Positions 1 to 9,101 of a stretch of 64,000 nt of DNA are shown here, piece after piece. The first letter of the stretch is position 1; every line of letters starts with the position of its first letter. Source of the DNA: Protea cynaroides (lineage: Eukaryota > Streptophyta > Magnoliopsida > Proteales > Proteaceae); NCBI GenBank assembly GCA_028583415.1, contig CM053265.1:33130794-33194793 (forward strand), in the 5' to 3' direction. The notes beneath the pieces were generated by a model, which was not told the DNA's origin, did not search any database, and saw only the letters and a list, made by a program, of their open reading frames with translations. A program made the position numbers and the translations under genes.

Positions 1-1212
1 CCTTCGAAAATACTTTATCACCTACAACGAACTCCAGATCTCTACGTCGAGTATCTGCATATTGCTTCTGACGGTTCTGAGCCGTTCTCACTCTTTCCTT
101 GATAATGTCAACCACTCGGCAAGTCTCTTCAACAAACTCCAGTCCAACAATACTACGTTCTCCAACTTCATTCCAAAACAAAGGAGTTCGACACTTTCTG
201 CCATACAGTGCTTCATAAGGTGACATCTGTATAGTAGGCTGATAGCTATTGTTATAAGCGAACTCGATCAATGGTAACCTTTCATCCCATGATCCTTTGA
301 AATCAATTACACATGCTCGTAGCATATCTTCTAGAATCTGAATTGTACGCTCTGATGTCCGTCTGTTTGTGGGTGAAATGCAGTACTGAACTTCAATGTT
401 GTACCCATAGCCTTTTGTAATCCTTCCCAAAACTTCGAAGTAAATCGTGGATCTCTATCAGACACAATGATTTCTGGAACACCATGTAACCGAACAATAT
501 TATCCACATACAGCTTTGCTAACCTTTCCAGTGTATACTGAGGTCGTATAGGTATGAAGTGAGCTGTTTTAGTCAAACGGTCCACTATCACCCAAACTGT
601 GTCAACTACTCGAGGAGTCAGTGGTAGTCCCGTGACGAAGTCCATAGTGATGCAGTCCCATTTTCATGCTGGTTCTGGTAATGGCTGTAACAGTCCTGCG
701 GGTCTTTGTCGTTCAGCTTTTACTTTCTGACAACTTAGGCATTGAGACACGAACTTTGCTACATCTGCTTTCATTCCCCTCTACCAATATAGTTTCTTTA
801 GATCATGATACATTTTTGTACTTCTAGGATGTATCGAATAGATGGGGGTATCGGCTTCCTTCATCAGTCGGTGTCTAATGTCCATACTTTCTGTTTCAGG
901 TACACATATTCTTCCTTTGTATTTCAGTAGCCTCTCTTCGTCCAAGGTGAACTCAGGATTAGTCCTACCTTTTTCGATATCTTCTTGTACTGTTCTCAGA
1001 TAAGGATCTGATTTAATAGCTGTCTTCACTTCATCCATTATGTCTGGTATAATTTTCAAAGCGGCGAACATATTTGAAAACCGATGAATAAACCCTTGGT
1101 TGGCTGACTCATCCGTTGCGTCTATCACATATTGCTCATTGCCGTGATTGAATACCATTCCGGTAGTACACATTGCTACAGTTGTGCTAACCTCTCCTTG
1201 CGATTTTATCAT
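1..1212 (-). pseudogene. Integrase, element A (broken, C-terminus outside window)
   Basis: Integrase joins retroelement cDNA to host DNA. The minus-strand reading begins with the RNase H-integrase linker (from 1212) and the His pair of the zinc-binding HHCC module (HPRSTKMYHDL, near 810-850). It is then broken by a Trp-to-stop at about 781-783 and another Trp-to-stop near 661. The catalytic core is readable from 645: first Asp in MDFVTGLP, second Asp in VSDRDPRF (near 459). A one-base deletion near 350 shifts the frame just before the segment that should carry the catalytic Glu. The rest (330 to 1) continues in another frame through the conserved MSPYEALYG-type region and is cut by the window edge. 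Best considered dead. Confidence 0.9.
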
Positions 1213-2385
1213 TGCTTTTCTACTTAACGCATCCGCTACTACGTTCGCTTTTCCCGGATGATACTAGATATCACAATCATAGTCTTTCAATAGTTCCAGC
1301 CATCTTCTTTGTCTCATATTCAACTCCATCTGATTAAATAAATAAGTAAGACTTTTATGGTCCGACTTAATCTGAAATTTCTCTCTGTATAGATAATGTC
1401 TCCATATCTTGACAGCATGTACTATTGCCGCTTACTCCAAATCATGGGTGGGGTAATTTTTCTCATGTATTTTCAACTGTCTTGAGGCGTAAGCAATTAC
1501 TTGCTCTCCTTGCATAAGCACACATCCTAGTCCCAGTTTTGACGCATCAGTATATAAAGTAAATGTCTGTCCTGGAATGGGAATCGTCAAAATCGAAGCG
1601 GATATCAATCTGGTCTTCAACGTATGGAAATTCTTCTCACATTTATCGGTCCACACAAACTTTTCACCTTTCTTAGTCAAACTTGTGAGAGGTACGGCAA
1701 TTCGGGAATAGTCTTCTATGAATCTCCGATAATAACCAGCTAGACCCAGAAAACTTATAATTTCTGAAACGCTCTTTGGTGCTTCCCACTTTACAATAGC
1801 CTCGATTTTGCTGGGGTCCACTTTTATTCCTTCAGCGGATATTACATGGCCTAAGAAGGCGACTTCACTTAGCCAAAACTCACACTTTGAAAATTTGGCA
1901 TATAACTTCTCTTTCCTTAAAGGTTGTAGGACAGCATTTAGGTTCTCGATATGACTTTCTTCGTCCTTGGAGTATACCAATATATCATCAATAAATAATA
2001 TAATCGACGTATCCAACATATCATGGAAAACCCGATTCATAAGCTCCATAAAAGTTGCTGGTGCGTTTGTTAATCCAAAAGACTTGACCAAGAACTCATA
2101 ATGTCCATATCTGGTCCTGAAAGCTGTCTTCGGAATATCACCTTCTTTAATCTTCAACTGATGATAGCCTGATCGAAGATCGATCTTCGAAAATACCTTT
2201 GCTCCTTGCAACTGATCGAACAAGTCATCGATCCGAGGTAGTGGATATCGATTCTTGATTGTCAGTTTATTCAACTCCCGATAGTCGATGCATAATCGAA
2301 CGCTACCGTCCTTCTTCTTTACGAATAACACCGGTGCCCCCCATGGTGATATACTGGGACGAATATAACCCTTGTCCAGCAGTTC
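1213..2385 (-). pseudogene. Reverse transcriptase and RNase H, element A (broken)
   Basis: Copies element RNA into DNA and removes the RNA template. A continuous stretch from 2331 to 1432 encodes the RT palm and fingers: VKKKDGSVRLCIDYRELN, then FSKIDLRSGYHQ with the first catalytic Asp (near 2181), and FIDDILVYS with the Asp pair (about 1984-1995). The RNase H start, YTDAS, lies near 1551. Breaks seen: a stop at about 2386 between protease and RT where B has a Gln codon, a stop at 1432-1434 inside RNase H just after PTHDLE, and a further stop near 1265. The catalytic residues of RT itself are intact, so this copy was active until fairly recently in evolutionary terms. Confidence 0.92.
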
Positions 2386-3026
2386 CTATAGTTTCACTTT
2401 CAGTTCCTTCAGTTCAGTAGGAGCCATTCTATAAGGTGCTTTTGATACTGGTGCGGCTCCAGGTACAAGGTCTATCACAAACTCTGTTTCTCGGTTGGGT
2501 GGTAATCCTGGTAGTTCCTCCAGAAATACGTCGGGATAGTCCCGCATGACTTCAATATCTTCCTTGGTTAGGTTGACCACTAACACTAGATACCCGACTG
2601 CCCCCTTCTCAAGGCACTTCTTAGGCTTTAGTGCTGAGAGTATGAGCTTGCATCTACGGGGATGTTTGGTTCCCGAAAAACTAAATTCTGCTCCTTCTTT
2701 GTCTTTGAACGTTAGCTTCTTTTCGGCGCATAATAGGTTTGCAGAATGCCGAGCTAACCAGTCCATTCCCAAGATGACGCCAAAGTCTGCCATCTCAAGT
2801 TGTATCAAGGTTGCATCTAAGGTTTTCTCGCCAATGAGAACTGGACATGGTCCATAGCCTTTCTCTAATTCCACTTCTAACCCCATCGGTGACCGTACAA
2901 GTAATTTGTAGTCTAATGTTTTGATGGGTAAGTTTATCTTCTTTCCGAATGACACAGATATAAATGAATGAGTAGCTCCTGAATTAAAAAGTACTCTGGC
3001 GGGTACGCCATTTATAGGTACGATAC
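2386..3026 (-). pseudogene. Aspartic protease and PR-RT linker, element A (active-site Asp lost)
   Basis: Retroviral-type aspartic protease that matures the Gag-Pol polyprotein. The signature region is readable as VLFNSGATHSFIS near 2970-3005. Elements B and C have Asp at the first active-site position (LFDSGA); here the codon at 2993-2995 reads AAT, so the catalytic Asp is Asn. This is a G-to-A change on the coding strand. The downstream part (2955 to 2386) is open and includes ILGMDWLARHSANL and the linker GLPPNRETEFVIDLVPG typical of plant Ty3/gypsy elements. Without the Asp the enzyme should be inactive. Confidence 0.88.
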
Positions 3027-3095
3027 CTGTGATTTGTTTTACTTAGTCTACATGCTCATACAATGTAATTACAACTTTAAAAGTTTCAGTCATAC
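3027..3095 (-). other. Candidate small intron between gag and protease, element A (69 nt)
   Basis: On the minus strand this segment begins GTATGACTG and ends AAATCACAG, the GT...AG pattern of a spliceosomal intron. It holds the TAA stop that ends the gag reading (near 3043) and is A/T-rich. Counterparts in B (70 nt) and C (71 nt) lie at exactly the same place. Removing it joins the end of gag to the VPINGVPARVLF protease lead-in in one frame in all three copies, although the three lengths differ modulo 3. Splicing is inferred, not shown. Confidence 0.62.
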
Positions 3096-4338
3096 CTTTG
3101 ACCACATCGGGTGATGCGGCAGCATCCTCGGATGTAACAGCATATACCTGTCCTTGATGGAACTGCTTCTTGGGCTTAGGGAACTCCCTTGCCATATGTC
3201 CCGGTTGGTTGCAGTTAAAACGCTTCGGGCTTTCAGAATTTGGCTTTGACTGAGATTGAGCTACTGGAGTAATCTTGGTTGCAGCAGTAAAATTCTGAGG
3301 GCGGAAAGGCTTATATGTCCTATTATTGCCTCCGTTGTAAGAATTTCCAGCTGGCCTTTTGATACCCCTATTCTGTGTGAAATAACTCTCCTTCTGGCTC
3401 GATTCAATAACTCGAGCGATTTGGACAGCTTCATTATAAATCTTCTTTTCTAAGCCCAGAACGTGCTCTCTGATGCTTCCTCTCAGTCCCGTGACGAACC
3501 TACGGGTTTTGGTGTCTTCTTCCTGCATACTAAGTGGTGCAAAGAAAAATAGCTCCTCATAACGCTGTTGATATGCATCCACTGACATCTGTCCCTGATA
3601 TAGACTCAGGAACTCTTTCTCCATAGAATCTCTGAAGCTTCGTGGAAAATATTTCTCGAAGAAAGCTTCATTATATATAGCCCAAGTTAGTAGGGCGTGC
3701 TTGGTTAATAAGTAAGCCCTAGCAGATTTCCACCAATGATGTGCGTCACCCATTAGCATGAAGGTAGCACATAATACTTTTTCTTCCTCTGTGATAGTCA
3801 ACATGAGGAAATTTCTCTCCATTTCGTCTCTCCAGTGTGCTGGCCACAATGGATCAGACGGTTTGCCGTTGAATTCATTGGGTTTCATCTTCAAGAATCT
3901 CTCCACCAGTCGAGAGTGATCCAACTGATTTTGGGGATATGCCCCAAACACATGGGGTGGATACTGGTAATTAACCTGAGCTGCTTCCATAGCCTGTATT
4001 GGAATCTGTGCAGCAGGTTGTTGAGGTGTCTGAGGTGCTGGGTGGTTACCCACCGGTGGTGCACTGGCTTGTCCGGTCTGCATAGGTGCAGCTTGAGTGG
4101 CTCGGAACATAATACCCATCGCAACTTGCATCTGAGCCTGTGTGTGTTGAATCTGTTGCAGCTGCTGAGCCAGATTCATCACCATGGTAGCTAGCTCTGG
4201 TGGTGGAGGTGACAAATTTGTAGGGTTTTCCTGTTCTGGATTACCCGGTGCATAATTATTTTCCTGACTGGTCTCCTCCACGGGTGGTGGTGGTGGAACT
4301 GCATTTCGGTTCTATCAGGTTACCCTACGTCCGGACAT
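3096..4338 (-). pseudogene. Gag capsid/nucleocapsid, element A (broken)
   Basis: Structural protein of the retrotransposon particle. The ancestral start is the ATG at 4338-4336 (MSGRRVT), the same position as in B and C. Codons 8 and 9 are now TGA and TAG (4312-4317). After them the frame is open from 4281: a Pro/Gln-rich N-terminus, then the plant Ty3/gypsy Gag core (FLKMKPNEFNGKPSDP, HWRDEMERNF, FMLMGDAHHWW, FEKYFPRSFRDSMEKEF). The nucleocapsid zinc knuckle near 3178-3222 has lost two ligands: the first Cys is Arg and the last is Phe, whereas B keeps CFNCNQAGHMAREC. Ends at the candidate intron. Confidence 0.91.
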
Positions 4339-4474
4339 AATTCCTTCTGTGATTGGTGGTGCCTGAAAATTATCAAAATAGGTGAGAAGTCATTTATATT
4401 TCATGTAGACACGCTAACCGATATAAAATTCCAGTTCCAGCTCATTTTTAAAAGAAAATATTGTCTTTTCTATG

Positions 4475-4615
4475 CAGGGTCGATGGTGAGGGTCGATGGT
4501 ATGTCCGACCCTTAGTATCCGACCCTGGGAATGACCTGTTCTTCCCGAGAGCTGAGGGTCGATGGGAGGGTCGATCCGAGGGTCGATGGTTCTGGTCGAA
4601 TTGTCCGACCCTTAG
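4475..4615. repeat. GGGTCGA/TCCGACCC motif cluster in leader, element A
   Basis: About eight copies of AGGGTCGATGG-like words or their inverse (GTCCGACCCT) sit within 140 bases, at irregular spacing and in both orientations. It lies between the gag start and the 5' exon of the opposite-strand gene, so it could belong to a shared bidirectional control region. The same words form two clusters in each LTR. Function is unknown. Confidence 0.75.
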
Positions 4616-4767
4616 ACCAAAACAGATTTTTAAGATCTGATTTTGAGTCATTTCTTATTATTTCCCTCCTGTTTCGACTCGTCTCCCCCCTTTGAGTTGC
4701 TACAGTGTTACTCCACTGTTTTTGGTCGGTTTGAGTCTGGGTTTCGACGTCCACGTCATCCATACAG

Positions 4768-5191
4768 GTATATTCTCCCATTTTCACTTGTTTCTAGGTT
4801 TTCTTTTCTAGGTTTTTGCTCATTTAACTGGTATTCTTCAAATTAAACTTTTTCCAACCGTAAAAATTTGATTTTTATTGGGGCTTTTGTTATTGGTGTC
4901 TCGAGGAACGAAAGCCCACAAAAAATTTTTGAGTTTCATTGGTTGGTTATCGAAAAACTTGGAATTTTGCTCGTTTGCCCTAATTTGTCGAAATTTTTTG
5001 ATTTCATGAAATTTCTTCCAATTGGTCATCGTTAGTTCCAATTTCCTACTATATGTGGGTTGTAGGATATGTAGGAACCTATGTAAGTCCTCCTAAAGTG
5101 AGGCTTTTGGCCAACTTACGTCGTTATAATGTCAAATTTCAGATTTTTATCCTATTAACTCCTTATCTCCCTTTTTCTTTCTTATCTGCAG
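4768..5191 (+). other. Candidate 5'-UTR intron of the plus-strand gene, element A
   Basis: The upstream end reads CATACAG|GTATATTC and the downstream end is a pyrimidine run, TTTTTCTTTCTTATCTGCAG, six bases before the ATG at 5197. Both sites are kept in B and C at the same relative place (424, 432 and 444 nt long). The interior is T-rich, like plant introns. Splicing is inferred. Confidence 0.6.
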
Positions 5192-5196
5192 ATACC

Positions 5197-6520
5197 ATGG
5201 CTCGTACCAAGATACCCAGAGTTCGTGATCCGCTTTGCTTCCGCTCCAACGAAGCCGAGGCACAGTATGCCGACTATGCTCGAAAGAAAGTGGAGGGTGG
5301 TCGTATGGTGAACTTGGCTGAGCTAGCCTTGTTCAATGTAGAGAGAGCATTTGGTGACATGGGGTGGCTCCCTGTCATCACTTACGACGCGTGCACATGT
5401 CCGGATTTGGGGCGTCAGTTCTATTGTAATCTCCAGGTGGTGGGAAATTACAATGACGTTGAGAGGGGTCAAGAGTTGTGCATCACCAGCTATGTTAAAG
5501 GGGTGCACATTTCATTTGACTATCGGCAACTGGCTGATCTACTGGGCATTCCTTATGATGGCCCTATGGTGTACTGTGTGCCTAGAGAGCCCCAGTTTGT
5601 TTCCATGGAGATGAGTGCAGAGATCGACAATCAGTTGCTACGACCTGATCGCTGGCAGATGAGAGCTTGTTACCTGTGTCCAGCTCCACGGGTCTTCTGC
5701 AAGATTATCCAGCATAATCTGATTCCGCAGAGTGGGCACATGAGAGGTTTCTCAGCTGACCCAGTTTTTGATATATAGTATTTGCACTAGACAGCCAGTC
5801 TGTCTTCCATACATCATCATGCGGACCATGATTAGTGCTACATTGTCCGGTCATAGGGGTAACCTACCCTATGGACGTCTGATCACTGTCCTGCTTACTC
5901 GCCTGGGGGTGGACTTAGTAGATGAGAAGATTCAGGAGAAAACCTTTTCGTCGCCTCTAGATTGGGAGGCTATCTGCAAGATGGGTATGCGGGATGCCCA
6001 AGTCAGTGACGAGGAAAGGAACAAGATGGTATGCCCTCACACTCGCATTGAGATGGCTGATGCTGAGGCTGCTGCTGCTGCTGCTAGAGCTCATGTGGAT
6101 CCTGTCGATGATGACGACCGTATGTACATGGATGTCGACTCGATACCACCGCCTTCACCTACGCATGCGGCTGGAGTTGTTACTTCTTCTGTGGCGGATC
6201 CTGTACCTGAGACTGGTCCTTCTCATGCGGCTGGCCCTTCACGCCCACCTTCTGATATGATGGAGATGCTGCAGGAGATCAGGGAGGCTCAGCGCAGATC
6301 TGATCTGAGGATGGATGAGTTTCTAACCGCCCAGCACGCATCAGACACGCGGATGGGAGAGCTCCTTGAGGTTCAGCGTGCGACTGATAGGAGGGTAGCA
6401 GATCTTACTACTCGGCTACAGACGACCCAGACTCAGATAGCCTGGTTGACTAGATTCTATGCCGAGGACTACGATAGAGACCATGAGGCTCCGCCTCCTC
6501 CTTCGCCTCCAGCTTCTTGA
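5197..6520 (+). pseudogene. Extra ORF in retrotransposon leader, opposite to gag-pol (element A copy)
   Basis: Start chosen at MARTKIPRVRDP, shared by all three elements; an in-frame upstream ATG at 5053 is not conserved. Seen: an N-terminal segment (FRSNEAEAQYADYARKKVEGGRM in three stretches), a central globular region with RQFYCNLQVVGNYNDV and FDYRQLADLLGIPYDG, a region MISATLSGHRGNLPYGRL, an acidic Pro-rich linker, a C-terminal heptad-rich coiled coil, and PPPPSPPAS at the end. Two one-base deletions near 5739-5747 break the frame; it resumes from 5768. The pattern (EAE...R, VREFY-like, LGIP, LP...I...L) recalls the plant family described as putative plant transposon protein (Pfam PF20167, from memory). 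Function unknown. It lies antisense to the genomic RNA. Confidence 0.8.
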
Positions 6521-6780
6521 TTGTACTTTATTTTCTTTGTACTATGGAGTAACTGTCTAGGTTGTGGACTGTACTCTGCTTTAGTTATGTATATACAGTT
6601 TGTTTCTCTCTCATTTTGTGTAACTTGTTTCCCCTTTAATAGATGCATTATTCTCTTCTTAATTTAGTCTCAACCACCACTTGTGCTTATAGTGTGTTAA
6701 TATCACTGTTTTTACTTTTTTCCTATCTCAGTTCACATTTGTCTTGAATGTATATTAATTCAGCGGACAAGCCCTGAGAT
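6521..6780 (+). other. 3' flank of plus-strand ORF up to the primer site, element A
   Basis: T-rich non-coding DNA between the ORF stop and the primer-binding site. It is conserved in B (20636-20897) and C (47241-47493), including TTTAATAGATGCATTATTC. It probably holds the 3' UTR and poly(A) region of the plus-strand gene, and on the other strand the first part of the retroelement leader. No clear AATAAA signal seen. Confidence 0.5.
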
Positions 6781-6792
6781 GCTCAGATACCA
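6781..6792 (-). promoter_or_regulatory. Primer-binding site (tRNA-iMet), element A
   Basis: Minus strand reads TGGTATCTGAGC, three bases inside the 5' LTR. The plant initiator-Met primer site is TGGTATCAGAGC; this copy has one mismatch, B and C are perfect. Confidence 0.88.
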
Positions 6793-6795
6793 AGT

Positions 6796-9101
6796 TGTCA
6801 CACCCCAATTTCCGAACTGTTCAGATTGGTGTGATGAACCGCTAATAAACCAATGTTTCAACCAGGATCTCGAGTAGGCTATCCCCGCGTTATCTGAACC
6901 CCCATACATCCGTAATCACAATCAGAGTAAATACACAATAAAAAAGTCTTATAATAAAATGAACTGAGAATCTACGGTGATATTAATAATTTAATAGCAA
7001 ATTATTCTGTTTCCACTGAGACATAAATAAATATCAAATACATGTCTTTATTAAATCAAAAATAGGAAACCTATTATAAAATGTCTAATCAAATACACAT
7101 GAGTGGCACTCGCAAGAGGAGTCATGTGTATCCACTTCAGCTTTAGCTTCCATCGCTGCTACATTCCCGTACGCTGGAGCACTCATATAGTCTTCAACTG
7201 TGAAACCTGCATCATCAACTAAAAATATTCGATGTCGAGGGGTGAGCACACATCACGGCTCAGTGAGTAGACAAAACAATGCAACAGTACATATGTATGC
7301 AATCAATTCATATCTTTGGTCTGGTATAAAGTTTGCAGTATGCGATAGAAAGGTTTAGGTAGTCAAAGGTCACGTTTATTGACCCCGCCTCTATACACAA
7401 GTGTGTAACGCTGCCCGAAGGTAACGTTTATCGTCGACTCACAAGCACCCAATCATGAACATATTATATAACAAAGGTTAACGCTTATTGCTATATAGTG
7501 TCATACCAACACGTAATCCCCGGTTGGCGAGGGCTGCAAACTGGGCTCGCAACTAACCAATCCTAATGCCAAAAAGTGTATCCAAGGCCTCACCCCAGCA
7601 TCCCTCAGAATGTCCATAGAGATAGAGCTAAGGCCCCCCGGTAGAGTCAGAGACTACAAGGACCAAGACCACCTCCCCTGATACTCTACGACATAATAGT
7701 TCTGCTAAAGTAATGGCGATACGACGATGCTATTGCACAAGACTTGAGTTAGAGATAGAGCTAAAGTGCTGAGACCCGCCAAAGGTTAACGTTTACTGAC
7801 GTTCTCATCACACCTCCCCTGATACTCGCTCGCATCAAGTACACCAACCACACACATACAATCACATCCCTATTCCTATCATCATCATCATCATGTTATA
7901 GACAATAAAGTAAATATGCATGAACAAATAATAGAAATACTGGACGAAATTTTGTATGCAAATTGCAAACATATTCGCATAGAATCAAGCATGGCATTGG
8001 ACTCAAGAAAATAGAAAATAGTTTGTTATTAACCAATTAGTTTAGAGTTTTGTTTCCTCACCTTAGCTTGCTAATAGATACTTTTCCAAGCTTTAAAATC
8101 ACCTTTATAATGTTATTATATTTCTAGAAGACCTAACAAAGTCGATAAAATTTAATTAGAATTTATTGAGAATTTAAAAGCCATTCTGTTAACTGACGGT
8201 CGGAGGTAGGGTCGGAGTCCTGATCGACCCTGGGTGCGACCATCCCCAAATCTGAACTTCCCGAACATTGAGGGTCGATGTTCAGGATCTCCTAGGGTCG
8301 GATGGTCATCGACCCTCGGTGCGACCCTCGGTGCACTTTGGTCCAATTCCCTCTTTTTAGTCCATTCTTCGTGTTTGGGGTCCTATGGCTTATTTCGACA
8401 TTCCATTCAACATTCATTCATGGTCTAGAACCATGAATCATCCACCTAAATAGCTTTCATGCATTCCCCTATGGTTTTCCATAAAAACCTAACCATGGGT
8501 TGATAGTTTGGGTTTCTCCGAGATCACACTCTGATCAATATCTATCTTAAGGTCTGTAGAAACTCATGGAATTAGTATCCATACCTGAAAAGAATACTCT
8601 TTTCTCTGCAACTGTTCTCTTTTGGCTAAATTCTCTTCCTTGCTTCTCTTCTTCTTCTTTTCCTTCTCTTCTCTTTCTCTCAATTCAATTAGGGTTGTGA
8701 AAGTAGTGAAAGAGGCTTAGGGACGTCCTTTAAATAGAGTAGGAACATCTTAAAATAAATCCCATTGAGATTAGGAAAGAATCCCAATAGAAAATTAGGA
8801 AATTTCCTAATTTCTATTTCTTACGGTAACCGAGGGTCGATGGGAGGGTCGATGATCCCGTCGACCCTAGGGTTCAAGATGTCCAACCCTCCCTTCAAAA
8901 TTGAGGGTCTGACTTTCTGCTTTGGGAGGTCCGACCCTGCTTAGCTGGGTATGCGACCATCCCTTCAAATTTAGTATTTTTGGGTCGACTCGATACCTGG
9001 GATCTCGATCTCCTTCACGCCCTTGGTCCATTTGACTCGACCATGATGGGTAAACCTAGTTCAAGGTGATAAGACCGGGTTAGATTGACATGGGTCTTAC
9101 A
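6796..9101 (-). repeat. 5' LTR, element A
   Basis: 2306 bp, with TGTCACACCCC at the left and GGGTCTTACA at the right on the plus strand, so TGT...ACA in element orientation. U3 is short (about 9101 to 8740), because a TATA-like box lies at 8738-8730; R plus U5 is about 1.9 kb. It contains two GGGTCGA-type clusters (about 8196-8340 and 8826-9000), an (ATC)5 run near 7878, and four AAGGTTAACGTTTATTG-like words (about 7370-7795). Small ORFs here are not conserved between LTR copies. Confidence 0.93.
8722..8738 (-). promoter_or_regulatory. LTR core promoter: TATA box and GACGTC element, element A
   Basis: Minus strand reads CTATTTAAAGGACGTCC. The TATA-like CTATTTAAA abuts the palindrome GGACGTCC. 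The GACGTC core is a known plant bZIP-binding type (C-box). The pair is conserved in all six LTRs here, including the diverged solo LTR. Promoter role inferred. Confidence 0.65.

Larger units (their letters stand above)
1..9101 (-). mobile_element. Element A: Ty3/gypsy chromovirus (Tekay/Del-like), 5' portion, truncated by window edge
   Basis: Seen: minus-strand order is 5' LTR (9101 to 6796), primer-binding site (6792 to 6781), leader with an opposite-strand ORF, gag, protease, RT-RNase H, then integrase running off the left edge. The LTR has TGT...ACA ends. The DNA just outside (9102-9106, TTACT) is the expected target duplication, but its partner and the 3' LTR lie outside the window. Family knowledge: PR-RT-RH-IN order, an initiator-Met primer site and the integrase motifs place it in Ty3/gypsy, most like the Tekay/Del chromoviruses. 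Every coding domain carries nonsense or frameshift mutations, so this copy is inactive. It is a different subfamily member from B and C, judged by many shared single-base differences. Confidence 0.93.

Noticed and set aside
2546..2857. Plus-strand ORFs opposite gag, protease and RT (also 16544-16930, 43181-43540)
   Set aside because: Antisense shadows of well-supported pol domains; no start context or independent conservation.
4475..4615. CRISPR-like array from the repeated GGGTCGA words
   Set aside because: Words are about 10 nt, irregularly spaced, in both orientations, in a plant retroelement; no spacer structure.
5053..5196. Extended N-terminus of the plus-strand ORF in element A from an ATG at 5053
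   Set aside because: Lies in the candidate intron and is not kept in B or C.
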